A stretch of 64,000 bases of DNA from Lamellibrachia columna (GCA_963662155.1 OY759264.1:18477642-18541641), one strand, 5' to 3'; shown: positions 26,742 through 38,350, counted from the first letter of the stretch. Notes: generated by a model from the sequence alone, not told the origin. Numbers and translations: made by a program.

Positions 26742-27400
26742 TCATCCAGTCGTCTTTGCACAACAGCATTTTCCCATTCCTTTTGTCCGTGACGAAATGG
26801 CTTCATTCGGACCACATTCTTCTAGGACGGGCAGATCTTTGGCAGTCTTGTTGTAGTGTTTGGCCTGTTTACATTGCAAATCCTTGAGGCGGATTCTGTC
26901 TTGGTTCAGATACTCTTCCCCTTGCGGTGCTAGAAGCTTGCTGGACATCGGCAATAATGTCCGGGTTCTCCTGTTCAGTAAACGTTGTGCCGGGCTGCTT
27001 CCCAGACCTTGTGTTGGTGTGTTCCTAATCTCTAACAGAGCAAGATAGGGGTCTGTCTGCGATTTCTTGCATTTGCGGAACATCAACTTTGCAGCTTTGA
27101 CAGCCACTTCTGCTTTCCCATTGGCATTTTGGTGCCCTGGTGCACTTGTTTGATGCTCGAAATCCCATTTCGCAGCGAATGTGCAGAACTCTTCCGACAC
27201 GTACTGAGGTGCGTTATCACTCACGACCACAGATGGTATGCCAAATCTAGCAAAGTGTGACTTCAACTGTTTAATCACGCTTGCTGTGGTTGTTGATTTC
27301 ATTCTGTCAACTTCCCAGAAGTTACTTGTGTAGTCGACTATGACTTGATAGTCTCATCCTTTCCAGCTGAACAAATCTACACCAACTTTCTCCCATTATA
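26742..27400 (-). pseudogene. Gypsy integrase core remnant
   Basis: The minus strand carries the retroviral-type integrase core. There is a first acidic residue in a VGVDLFSWKG-like segment (about 27370-27345), the SDNAPQYVSEEF motif with the second Asp, and the third acidic residue in NANGKAEVAVKAAK. Stops interrupt the segment upstream of 27302, so the domain is broken between the zinc-binding part and the core. The tail continues with RTRTLLPMSSKLL-type sequence, as in invertebrate Gypsy integrases. Confidence 0.8.
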
Positions 27401-28415
27401 ACGTCGGTGTTTCATGTGTTATGAGAGTTTCTTTCTGTTGCGACCTCTCATACGATCTGCATGCCTCGCAGTTCTCAACGACTTGTCTGATGTCTGCCGC
27501 CATGTTCGGCCAGTACAGACATTCACGTGCTCTGCGTAGCACACTTTCCACTCCAAGGTGTGATCTGTGGAGACATTCCTTCGTGAGTTTCCGCATTCCC
27601 TCAGGAATAACAACTCGTTCTCCGCGGAATATCAGTCCGTCGCTGACAGCAAGTTCATCTCTCATGCTGAAGTATGCATGGACACTAGCTGGTACTTCAT
27701 GCCTCGACTCGATTTGAAATTTCACGGATTTGTCGTTCATCCACATTTCGGCGTATATTGGGCCTTTGGTGTATCTGCCTTTATCCAAGGCCATGATGGA
27801 TTCTTCATCGGTGCGTCCACACCGTTCCACCGTATACACCTTCTTGTTTCCCATCTTGCAGCAGTTTGAGAAGTGGTTTCTTCCCTCGCATCTCCTACAC
27901 GTTCTTCCCCATGCCGAGCAACATACTTTCTTCTGTGGGTGAGTTCGTCCACAGAATTTACACGTGCGTTTAGTGTCACCATCACTGTATGTGGCGTTTT
28001 GTCTTCGCTGCATTGTCCTTTGACTGCGTAAATTGCCAGGTTTCCAAGTTGAATTTTGTCTGTCAGCATCACCAGAGTGAGATTTCTTAATTTTGTGTAT
28101 CTCTGCAGAGTCATTGATTGACTTCATCTGTGCCGTTACCGCCTCGTCGGAACGGCATATCTCCATGGCTGCTTGTAACGTGAGTTGCCGCTTTTGGAGC
28201 AGGTGTTTTCGCGTTCCTGCGTCGTATACGCCCATGACAATCCTATCTCTGATAAGTGAGTCGCTCATACAATCGCAGAAGATGCATGATTTTGCGAGAT
28301 TCCGTATCTCAGCCAGGTATGAATCAAAGGATTCCTCAGTACCTTGGTTTCTTGGTTTCACCATACAATTCCGGCATTCACACCTTGTTACCCGGCGGGC
28401 AAGACTAGTGAACAT
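27396..28415 (-). pseudogene. Gypsy gag fused to integrase zinc-binding domain by internal deletion
   Basis: The frame is open for 339 codons but chimeric. The first ~17 residues are LTR sequence read through. Then comes gag (TEESFDSYLAEIRNLAKSC) and a CKFCGRTHPQKKVCCSAWGR / CRRCEGRNHFSNCC zinc-knuckle region. The reading jumps from the beginning of protease (VKFQIE) to the RNase H/integrase linker and the HHCC zinc-binding motif (HRSHLGVESVLRR ... NCEAC). The whole reverse transcriptase is missing at that join. Confidence 0.8.
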
Positions 28416-30328
28416 GATCGTAGCTACAATCTTTTGTACAAGTCACATCTTGACACAAAGATCGAAGTAAAATTCATAAAATTAATACTCTTCCTGGTAA
28501 TTGGAATGTTGGTCAGGTTCATGAACCAATCGGCCTCGTTTGGTCAAATATGTGTTACCATGTGACTGAACAAATAAATGCATGGTCTAATTTTGACAAA
28601 AAAACACCAGATCAATTGTGTGACCGTCTACATGTGTTGGTTGGTGAACACGTTGAATGCATTCGGTGGAGTCTTGTAAGTCGGTGAAACGTGTTACTTT
28701 GATATGTGATGATTAGTCGCAGTTGACAACGTAAAGTAGATAACTGTATGTCATGGCATAAAGTCTTTGAATTCTCTAATAAATTATGTGTGTTATTCTT
28801 TGGGTGGTGGAGGTCTGTTAATGACAAGTTTTGTCATGAATGAATGATTAATTTCGACTATTCCGTAGAGTTAAGTAGCCTGATTTTACAACCATGCCAG
28901 TAAACTTCGAGTGATGTGGACAAAATCATATCTAGATGTATTCGTTTTGGTCACAATATTTTCCGTGTGTCACCTGGTGATGGCGAAATTTCAGTGATGA
29001 CCACTGAATCACGTCTACTCTCGATGCTTTGATCAATTTCCCACTGGCCGAGCATTGATACGTTCAAATGTAGTATTCGTGGTACAACAGCCCCGCGAAT
29101 CAACCGGATGGATAAATCTGTTTGCAGTCGGTGTTTTGTTTGTGGGATGCACTGGGAATAATTTAACTGGATCAGATTTTATATGTTTTCATAGTTACAA
29201 AAATGACTAAGCTGAATCTCAGTGATCTAATCAACAGTTTTATTATATTGAGATATGTGCATTACGACGATGCAATGACACATAGTTAGGTGCTCATCTA
29301 GAAATGTCTACACATTTCATGATTGACAACCAGAAAAAACCCGAAATGACAACAGTGAATGCCAACTGCAACAGTGTCAACGTTGAAAATTGTGCCTGTA
29401 TTAAATGTGATGTTTGTGCCAGTGCATTTTGCGCATGTGCCGTTTTGGTATATGCCATTTTTTTCACTGGCGTCTGTGTTGAATCACCGGGTTAAACACA
29501 TGTGTGCCATCTTTGAAAGATGTAAACAGCGGTCGTCAATTCACTTGCATTTTGCTTTCCTTCAAAGATATCTATCAACTGGGCTTGTGGATAACACGGA
29601 ATACACGATGTCATCCTCACTAAAAGAGCAACGATCGATGCATACTTCATGACATTTATACCTTTCCTGATCGTTGCTTGACTGGACAGTTTCAGAAAAC
29701 AATCAACGCACGGTTGACCAAATAAATGTCATCTTTCCCTGTTACTTTCATTTCTATCGGCCTCCTTCCAATCTGACCTGGTGAGCTCTCCTTTGTATCT
29801 CTATCCACACCATTTCACTCTTTACAATCCACTCTCTTATCATACGAATCACTTAGACTATGTTAGATTAATGTTCTCTCCTTACTACCTTTAAATTTTC
29901 AAACTTACGTGAGCACTAAAAGCACCTAGCGAATAGCCAGAACACTACTTTGTAAACATAAACAAAAACATAACAAATTATTAACTAATTTAATACGATT
30001 ATATAATTACCACTCAGCAAAAACAGTACTAAGACTGTTTAACGCTTACACCAGTCTGTAGAGACTATGTCAGCATACGCGCAATATGCTAGAAGGACCT
30101 ATGTAATCAATATGTTATACCTTATTTACATTTTTCTCTATTTACTACCTTAACTTTGAATAATACACGAGACACTCTCAGATACTATATTATATATGTA
30201 TTTTATATAAACGGATCAATTTATCCGATATACATTCAATAATGTCAACGATAGTTTGATGCACCAAAATAAATACGTCAATTTGCACCAAGATCAAGTT
30301 TCCGGGACTAAGTTACTCGAAAAGCTGT

Positions 30329-30767
30329 CTAGGACAATGTGCTAGCGAGTCTCAGTCTACGCCGGGTAGACTGAAGGCCCCACCAACGATGAGAGATGCA
30401 TTCGGGTGATGAGCACCCAACTTCGAGATCGATTTGTCCAGTTGTTGAAGCGAATAAAAGGAGGAATCGGACGGGCTGTAATACGCCCCAAACAAAGGAG
30501 TCTTTTGTCCCTCCATTTGTAGTTTTACACAGCGGATTTCGCAATTTTTTTTATATTGGGACACTGTTGCTGTTGGCAATCTTTGCTGAGAATTCGTTTT
30601 TGTCTGGTTGTCACGTAATACCAGTGTATGTAAAAAGGAGAGGACTGCTTTGTGGGTATGTTGGATTTAAATTTTTTCGTCATGGAACAGCAGAATTGTT
30701 CGTGCAAAGTTTTGGCCTTCTGTAGCGGGTCAGTTGCCACATTGCCATCTGCAACTAGGATCGTCAC
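30329..30767 (-). pseudogene. LINE fragment in unit 7
   Basis: The least decayed copy of the endonuclease piece: 30579-30352 reads CEIRCVKLQMEGQKTPLFGA, then YYSPSDSS, then GGAFSLPGVD. It keeps the LPGVD ending, which is LLGVD in the young units, so it is closer to the original LINE. Confidence 0.6.
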
Positions 30768-30905
30768 ACCGCAGCTGTCCTGTCGCTGTCGTTATATTTA
30801 CTATTAAACTAATTTTAACATTTATTTGCAATTTGCAGTATGTTACAGGTTGAGTGCAAAAAAACATGAATCTTGTGGAAACATTTATTTTCTCTCCGTT
30901 TGTAG

Positions 30906-30938
30906 CCTCCCCCATCGACTCCCGAAGAGCCTCCGCAA
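30906..30938 (+). CDS. Microexon copy 8
   Basis: The 33 nt are identical to copies 1-7, although the unit around it has many differences. The acceptor reads TTTGTAG instead of TTTGCAG but keeps AG. The donor is GTAAGT. Confidence 0.6.
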
Positions 30939-32520
30939 GTAAGTTTGTGTTTCATTTAATTGACACGAATCTTTGTCAGATAATTGTGTACAGATGTCTA
31001 CGAACGCAATAAATCGCGCACTAAGACATGCAATTGAAATGTGTTCCTCGCCCCCATTTTCACTCTAATGCGATCGATCGTAAACCTGTCAAATATCAAC
31101 CTTACATGACATATTATGCACACAAAGAAGCCCTAAACACTCCTGGAATACCTACGCAAAATAATGTAAAACAAAACAATTGTTATGGTAACGCAACTTT
31201 CACTGATAAACCAGGTGGTTATATTGTGATCGTCTCAATTTTGCGAACATTGTAAAGCCCCTGGGTTGATCTGAATATATTTTGTTTGTGTGGCTCCCCT
31301 TCTGAAATCACTAACTATGACCCAAAGAAGCCAGATAAATGTGGTGTTTTTTGTACGCGAAGTAACTATGATCGACAAAAAGTGACCTAACCGCCTTGAC
31401 TATTGGGGTGAGTCCGAGAGTCCCGGATTTGTGTAACAATTACGCGATGAATCAAAATGCTATCCAAAATTAGTCGGCTGGAAAGGTGAAGAGTTGCCGG
31501 TTTGGATTGTGGGATGTGTCTAGTACAAGCAGAGTTCTTGGAATATATGTCAGTGCGATAAATATATGTCAATGCGGAAGAGCGCACTTCATTAATTAGG
31601 GGCGGTTCCCTGATCGTCCATGGACAATTATTACATAAATAAATGCGATTTGTGTGAAGCGGGTTCGGTCTAATAGAAGTTGACAAAAAGTCAGAAGTAA
31701 ACGAATTAGAAATTGAGGCGTCCAGTGAATCAAAGTACACGTGCGTTGTAAAACGTTGAAGTTTAATCGTCAACAGTAAAACTCAGAGGACAATACAACA
31801 AGCAAATTATATACACAAACACACATGCGCCATATGTGTAGGATGTAGACAATAGCCCATTCACATGTATTTTACCTTCACTCAACGAAAATATCAACTG
31901 AGCATGTGAATAATAGAGAATGTAGGATGTCATCCCGGAATGAAGCAGAGATGATTGAAGTAAAATTAATAAAATTAATACTCTTCCTGGTCATTGGAAT
32001 GTTGGTCAGGTTCATGAACCAATCGGCCTCGTTTGGTCACATGTGTGTTACCATGTGACTGAACAAATAAATGCATGGTCTGATTATGACAAAAAACACA
32101 AGATCAATGGTGTGACCGTCTACATGTGTTGGTTGGTGAACACGTTGAATACATTCGTTGGAGTCTTCTAAGTCGGTGAAACATGGTACTTTGATATGTG
32201 ATGATTAGTCGCAGTTGACAACGTAAAGTAGATAAGTGTATGTCATGGCATAAAGTCTTTGAATTCTCTAATAAATTATTTGTGTTATTCTTTGGGTGGT
32301 GGAGGTCTGTTAGTCTGTTAATGACAAGTTTTGTCATCATCTGTCTGCCAGAAACCACATTACTGTCGATATATCCGAATTATTTGAAAGCTAGAGAATG
32401 ATTAATTGCGACTATTCCGTACAGTTAAGTAGCCCGATTTTACAACCACGCCAGTAAACTTCGATTGATGTGGACAAAATCATATCTAGATGAATTCGTT
32501 TTGGTCACCATATTTTTCGT

Positions 32521-33102
32521 GTGTTACCTGGTAGAACCACACAAGAAAAGGACTTAGAAGTAACATTTAGTGCTGACATGAACGTTTCAGAGCAATGTGG
32601 GATTACTGCTTCGAAAGGAAATCAAATTCTAAGGCTAATTAGGAGAACTATCATGTATAAGGAGAAACAGCGAATTGTACCCCTGTACAAAGCAATAGTT
32701 AGACCACATATGGAATTTTGCATTCAAGCATGGAGGCCGTATCGTAAAAAGGACATAAACAAGCTAGAAAGAATACAACGAAGAGCAACTAAAATGATTC
32801 CAGAATTGAGAGACCTTAGTTACGAAAGTCGCTTATTACAATGTGGTTTGACAACACTAGAGACCAGGACACTAAGAGGAGACCAAATAGAAGTGTTCAA
32901 AATACTGAACGGTTATGAGGATGTTGATAGGAATATGTTCTTCAAACTTAAAGAAGGCAGTAGAACCAGAGGACACAAAGCACCATTGGTTAAGGAGCAG
33001 TGTGGGTTGGACATGAGAAAGTACTCTTACTCACAGAGGGTAATAAATGAATGGAACAAACTGCCAAATGATTGCGTTAATGCTAGTAGTGTGAGCACCT
33101 AG
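32521..33102 (+). mobile_element. CR1-like LINE, polymerase C-terminal fragment
   Basis: An open 193-codon stretch matching the C-terminal part of CR1-family polymerases. It reads EKDLEVTFSADMNVSEQC, then LYKAIVRPHMEFCIQAWRPY, then KLERIQRRATKMIPELRDLSY, RTLRGDQIEVFKILNG, TRGHKAPL and QRVINEWNKLPNDCVNASSV. The catalytic FADD region is not included. It contains no stops, so it is younger than most LINE pieces here. The start and end are set by junctions with array sequence, not by real start and stop signals. Confidence 0.85.
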
Positions 33103-33529
33103 CGAATAGCCAGAACACTACTATGTAAACATAAACCAAACTATTAAAAATTATTAGGTAATTTAATACGATTATATAATTACCACTCAGCAAAAACAGT
33201 CTTCACTAAGACTGTTTAACGCTTACACCAGTCTGTAGAGACTATGTCAGCATACGCGCAATATGCTAGAAGGACCTATGTAATCAATATGTTATACCTT
33301 ATTTATTTTTCTCTATTTATTACTTTAACTTTGAAAAAGACACTAGGCACTGTTAGATACTACATTATATATGTATTTATATAAATGGTCAATTTATCTT
33401 ATATACATTTAGCAATGTCAACGATAGTTTGATGCATCAAAATATGTACGTCAATTTGCACCAAGACCAAGTTTCCGGGACTAAGTTACTCGAAAAGCTG
33501 TATAGGACTATGTGCTAGCGCGTCCCAGT

Positions 33530-33910
33530 CTACGCCGAGTAGACTGAAGTCCACACCAACGACGAAAGATGCATTCGGGTGATGAGCACCCAACTCCGAG
33601 ATCGATTTATCCAGTTATAGTGAATCCAAGGAGGAATCGGACGGGCTGTAATACGCCCCAACCAAAGAAGTCTTTTGTCCCTCCATTTGTAGTCTTTCAC
33701 AGCGGATTTCGCAATTGTTGTGATATTGAGACACTGTTGATTTTGGCAATTTTTGCTGAGAATTCGTTTTTGTCTGGTTGTCACGTAATACCTGTGTATG
33801 TAGAAAGGACAGGACTGTTTAGTGGGCATGTCGTATTTAAATTCTCGCGTCACGAAACAGCAGAATTGTTCGTGCAAAGTTTTGGCCTTCTGTAGCGGGT
33901 CAGTTGTCAC
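33530..33910 (-). pseudogene. LINE fragment in unit 8
   Basis: The ATDPLQKA-type piece and the endonuclease piece lie in one open frame here after frame-changing indels. The endonuclease part is read out of frame, so the 126-codon open frame is not a meaningful protein. Confidence 0.5.
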
Positions 33911-34076
33911 ATTACCATCTGCAACTAGGGTCGTAACACCGCAGCTGTCCTGTCGCTGTCGTTATATTTACTATTAAACTAATTTTAATATTTATTTGCA
34001 ATATACAGTATGTTACAAGTTGAGTGCACAAAAAACATGAATCTTGTTGAAACATTTATTTTCTCTTTGTTTGCAG

Positions 34077-34109
34077 CCCCCTCCATCGTCTCCCAAAGAG
34101 CCTCCGCAA
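34077..34109 (+). CDS. Microexon copy 9, diverged (PPPSSPKEPPQ)
   Basis: Four base differences from copies 1-8, two of them silent. The two replacements give Thr to Ser and Glu to Lys. The acceptor (TTTGTTTGCAG), the donor (GTAAGT), the length and the phase are all preserved although flanking sequence has drifted. It is the last copy before the kinase exons. Confidence 0.6.
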
Positions 34110-34830
34110 GTAAGTTTGTGTTTCATTTAACTGACACAAATCTTTGTCAGATAATTGTGTACAAATGTCTACGAATGCATTAAATCGCGCACTAAGGCAT
34201 GCACTTGAAATGTGTTCCTCGCCCCCATTTTCATTCTAATGCGATCGATCGTAAACGTGTCAAATATCAACCTTGCATGATATATTATACACCAAAAGAA
34301 GCACAAACATTATTGAAATACCTGTGCAAAATAATGCAAAAAACGTAATTGCTATGCCAATGGTTATATAACTTTGACGGAAAAACCTCGTTGTCTTATT
34401 GTTATCGGATCAGTTTGAGTGCCTCTGGCGTGGTCTGACAATATTTTGTTTGAGTAGCTCCCCTTCTAAAATCAGGAAGTGTAATCGACAAAATAAACTG
34501 ACCTAACCATTAGGGGTGAATCAGAGAGGTCCGGTATTATGTAACAGCGATGAATAAAAAGCCAGCCAAAATTAGATGGCTGGAAAGGTGAATAGTTACC
34601 GGGTCGGTACCTGGGAGGCGTCTAGTACAACGAGTGTCCGTGAAACGTACGTCAGAGTGCCTGAAATATACGTAAATGCGGACGAGCGCAGTACATTAAT
34701 TAGGGGCGTTTTCCAGTTCGACTCGTCCAAGGATAATTACAATATCAATAGATGAGATTTGTGTAAAGTGGATTCAGACTAATTGAAGTTGACATAAGGT
34801 CAAAAGTAAACCAGTTAGAGCCAGAGAGTG
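34077..34830 (+). repeat. Array unit 9: partial, diverged 3' end of the array
   Basis: Can be followed to about 34820 (GTAAACCAGTTAGAG against GTAAACGAATTAGAA in other units), with more substitutions and indels than any unit except the old copy at 3.4-5.5 kb. The array stops at a LINE fragment. Confidence 0.75.
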
Positions 34831-34834
34831 ACCT

Positions 34835-36000
34835 ATCATATATACATTTTAATTCTCGAAGTATAAATAAGAATTTTCAAACCATTAAGGACTTCATTGA
34901 TGGCCTTAAGCTATCTTTGACATTATAGCTATTTCAGAGACCTGGGAAACTGATGATTATTCAATAAATGGATATATGTTTCACGTTGTAAGATATAACA
35001 GAAAAGGAGGGGGTGTGAAATTATATGTTAATCAAAGACTCGAACAGATCAATACAACATGCCCACTAAGCAGCCCTCTCCGTACTCAAAGATGCCTTGC
35101 ACTGCCGTTTCAAGTGCTGGGTGATGAGGCTACTTGACAATATCAAACCACGGAAAGTTTCAGAACCAAATGACATTCATGCAATAGTCATGCAGAACTG
35201 CACCTAATAACTGTAAACGCTGCTGGCATTGCAACAGTCAAAATCCACCAAGGTTGTACCGAACGATTGGCAAGATGCTCGGCTGACACCCATTTTCAAG
35301 AAGACGTTCGTACAACCAACCAGTAAACTACTGCCCGCTATAACTATCCTCAATCCATTGCAAGGTAGCCGAGCAAATCGTTGTCGCACACACAATGGAC
35401 GACCTGGACAAGTACCGTTTCCTGGTTGATTTCCCGGTTGATTTTTGCTAAGCAGGCACTCAAAAACCGAAGTGGCCATCTTGGGTTTCCCAAGGCCTTT
35501 GGTCATGTGCCACACCATCGCTTCATCCAAAATGTCCTGTACTACACCTTGGACAACAACATCATTGGGTGGATTGAGGCCATTTTAATACGCAGGCGGC
35601 AACGAGTTGTGGCTAAGGTGCGGTCATATCAAGTGTGCCACACGGAACAATATTGGTACCACTTGTTCTAAACGACATTTGACATGGCATTACCTCGAAT
35701 ATCAGACTATTGGCAGATGCCTTCATGCCCAACCGCGAAATCTAGACAGAAGCAGTAAACAGTGCTACTTTAAAACGACCTAAAAAAAGTTACACAAGTG
35801 GAGCAAGATCTGGCTGGAGGAAATCAACGGAGCCAAGTGTCACACCATGAGCATCTCCAACAGCAACAAGAAGATAACCCACACTTACACCATGGGAGTA
35901 CCCTAATGGATCACAATGATTGTAAGACATGTATCAGCTCGACCCTGAAGTGGGCATATATATCAACAAGTTCAGCAGTGTTGCAAATAGGACCACCAAT
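34835..36000 (+). pseudogene. Degenerate LINE, 5' part (endonuclease and polymerase remnants)
   Basis: Endonuclease N-terminus at about 34845-35060: HFNSRSINKNFQTIKDFIDG, then after a one-base shift DIIAISETWETDDYSINGY and RKGGGVKLYV. Polymerase remnants follow with many frameshifts: 35495-35660 reads GFPKAFGHVPHHRFIQNVLY and NNIIGWIEAILIRRRQRVVA. Near 35800-35890 lies KWSKIWLEE..GAKCHTMSIS. The catalytic motif and large parts are missing. The element is cut at 36000 by a hAT-like transposon and resumes at about 37868. Confidence 0.75.
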
Positions 36001-37867
36001 CAGGGATGAGTCAAGTACATGAGCAATGTAATTAAATACAAGTACTTAAGTACAAGTACAAATACTTTCAATTTTGCCAAGTACAAGTACTCGTCTAAAG
36101 ATATAGACAAATACAAGTACAAGTACTTTGTGAAAAATTCAAGTACAAGTACAAAGTATTTTGAACATTTTAGTCAAGTAAAGTCAAGTACATGGAACGC
36201 TATATTTATGTTCATAATGGTGAAGGTCAAAGCGATGAAAACACAAAAACAGCAGTATTATGCATATGCTTGCATGTCTGCGGTGCCGGGTATTTATGAG
36301 GAAAACTCTAAAAAAACTATTTATTTTATCAACAATAACATTCACTTCAAGTAAAACAAAGCAACCAGCAGGAGGATTTGCTAACTGACATCACACTGGC
36401 TACATTTATTTAGCTTTTCTCTTATCTCAGCTGCCTCAGCCCCTTCTCTCTCAGACCCAGACTAGCATGTGTCGTGGCTTCACTTGCCCCACACTGAGTT
36501 CATTGTTATGAAGCACTTGATTCACTGTTAGCAATTGCAATCAAGGGTTGGTTAGGAGTCCTCCAGATGTGGAGTCCTCAGATGTTACCTAAATACTCTC
36601 GGGACTCCGGACCACCTGTCTGGACAGCGGATATGGTCTAATCAATTAATTTATAAGGATCATGTTAAAATTAATCAATGTCACATATTTTGTTGCATTT
36701 TTTCTGTTAGTAAAATATTTCCAATAGTTGTACAGACTTTAGTAGGGAAGTTCTCCATAGACTCATACAATATAATTATGGTTTACTGCAATGTATGGTT
36801 TACTGCAATATTATTCATACTTGAAGACACACGAATGCCTAACCCTACAAACAAATGGTTATTTGTTTAAACAAACCTCTCCATTTTACAAAGATACATA
36901 CATGGTATGACTCATAAAATCAGTTTTTGTTTGGAACCCCTTCTTAACTGCAGCTAACAATTAATAAACCACATGCTTTGATATAATAATATCCATTAAA
37001 CCAATATCTTTGTAGTTAGTCTACCAGTGACTAAACATTACCCCCCCCCCCAAACATGTATATAATTTGAAGGGGGTAGAGGTGAGAAGATTTGTCCAAA
37101 TTGTAACAAAGGGGAAGTGTGGCAATTTGAATAAAGTTTGGTTGCCCTTTGAATAAAGACCACATGAGACCAATTTACATCAGTTCAGTTTGTCTACTTT
37201 TGGTGCACAGAGGCAGTGTTGTAATTTGCAATGTGTTTATATTAGACGTTTGTAATATATATTTCTTGATCTTAGATTACTGGTTGTTGAGACGGTTAAC
37301 ACATGACAATATAACAGGCTCAAACTCCCCTTTGTGCTTTTAAAGCAGCCTGCTGGCATCAGATTATACTGGTGTAGGAGGCAGTTTGACCTTAGTCACC
37401 TTGTTTCTACAGAGGAAGACTCAGCTGGTAGTTCTTAGCAGTTAGCACTGTCAACCAGCGCCTAGTTACATGGTCTCCTGACTGCATCAAAGGCATTTCT
37501 TGGCTAACTGGTGGGTTAGCTGATGAATGGCCCTTTCTGGACATCCTGAAGGCTTAATTAAACAAACGAACTGGTAGCCTACAATTGTTTGCTTAACAGG
37601 GTGTTTCTGACTAGGAAAATATGCTGCCTGTTGGTTTTTTTTGGTATCATAGTCATGGTTATTGGAGAAGGGGGTGTACTACGTGTAGGGATGGTGGGGG
37701 TAATCAATCAAAAATAACAAAGTATTTAAACCAAATAGTTGAACATTCCAAGTACTTTGACGGTCAAGTACAAGTCCAAGTACAAGTACTGCACTGAGTA
37801 AAATGGCAAGTAAAAGTATTTGCTGTACTTAAGTACTCAAATATTCGAGTACTTGAACCGATCCCGG
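36001..37867. mobile_element. hAT-like non-autonomous DNA transposon (about 1.87 kb) with AAGTAC-rich ends
   Basis: The left end starts CAGGGATGAGTCAAGTAC. The right end, read on the other strand, starts CCGGGATCGGTTCAAGTAC, an imperfect terminal inverted repeat. Both subterminal regions are dense in AAGTAC/GTACTT units (36028-36180 and 37745-37855), as in many hAT-family elements. The flanks are CACCAAT and CACCACT, a possible degraded target-site duplication. No transposase is encoded. The middle contains a poly-C run at about 37041 and no recognisable gene. The host LINE continues on the other side. Confidence 0.7.
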
Positions 37868-38350
37868 CACCACTTGTCATGCGCCAGTGCCCCCAAACAC
37901 AAAAGGAACAGACATGCAAGACGCTTGTCCGAACTAAAATGGAGTACAGTGCCACTAGATGGGATCCATTCCAGCAGAAGTATATCAGTCAGGTATCGGT
38001 GGTCCAAAGAAAGTAAGCATGATTTGTACTCAACATACCATATCGATGTCAGAATGCTCAGAATGACTTGAATTGGGAGTGCCTCCAGACCAGGAGGGCT
38101 CGTACCAACCTTGGCATGTTCTAAAAAGTTGTTGAAGGGCTAGTTGAAGTCCTCGCTTCATTTCATCCTTTGCCAAGCCCTGAGCACCATGAATATCGTA
38201 AGAATCCAATCACACTGGACCCAAAGGTGGACGCCTGAAGTTCGCCTTCCTAACGAGGACGACTGTGGTGTGGAATTCATTACCAGACAATGTTGTCCGC
38301 AATGAGTCGGTGGATGTGTTCCGCCGCCGACTCATAGAGACAGGGCTGTG
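37868..38350 (+). pseudogene. Degenerate LINE, 3' part (polymerase C-terminus)
   Basis: In shifting frames the sequence reads KTLVRTKMEYSATRWDPFQQ, KYISQVSVVQRK, then LNWECLQTRRARTNLGMF and KVVEGLVEV. It ends in a segment corresponding to the 'WN.LPDNVV..ESVDVFRRRL' tail (38265-38335). It is the continuation of the LINE at 34835-36000, which dates the hAT insertion after the LINE. Confidence 0.75.

Larger units (their letters stand above)
26001..28462 (-). mobile_element. Internally deleted Ty3/Gypsy-type LTR retrotransposon, minus strand
   Basis: The insertion splits the array text GCAGAGATGAT|CGAAGTAAA. Flanks are ATGAT (26001-26005) and AAGAT (28458-28462), a 5-bp target-site duplication with one mismatch. 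The 3' LTR is complete at 26006-26147 (142 bp), starts TGTGTC and ends GAAACA on the element strand, and contains AATAAA. It is preceded by a polypurine tract, GAACAAAAGGGA. The 5' LTR survives only as about 97 bp (about 28361-28457) and runs directly into gag. The rest of that LTR, the primer site, the start of gag, and protease through RNase H are missing. It cannot move on its own. Confidence 0.85.
24975..30905 (+). repeat. Array unit 7: long type interrupted by a Gypsy remnant
   Basis: The spacing to the next microexon is 5931 bp. Removing the Gypsy insertion and one target copy leaves about 3.47 kb, a long unit with small deletions. One is near 28836, where the text from TTTTGTCA to the GATTAATTTCGAC block is shortened. 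The unit is more diverged from units 1, 4 and 6 than they are from each other. Confidence 0.8.
30906..34076 (+). repeat. Array unit 8: long type carrying a CR1 3' segment
   Basis: Colinear with other long units up to about 32520 (the GTGTGTTACCTGGT landmark) and again from about 33090 (GAGCACCTAGCGAATAGCC). In between, roughly 0.95 kb of normal unit sequence is replaced by 0.57 kb of CR1-like coding sequence. Confidence 0.75.

Noticed and set aside
36019..36354. 111-codon Lys/Tyr/Ser-rich frame
   Set aside because: Derived from AAGTAC repeats at the end of the hAT-like element.
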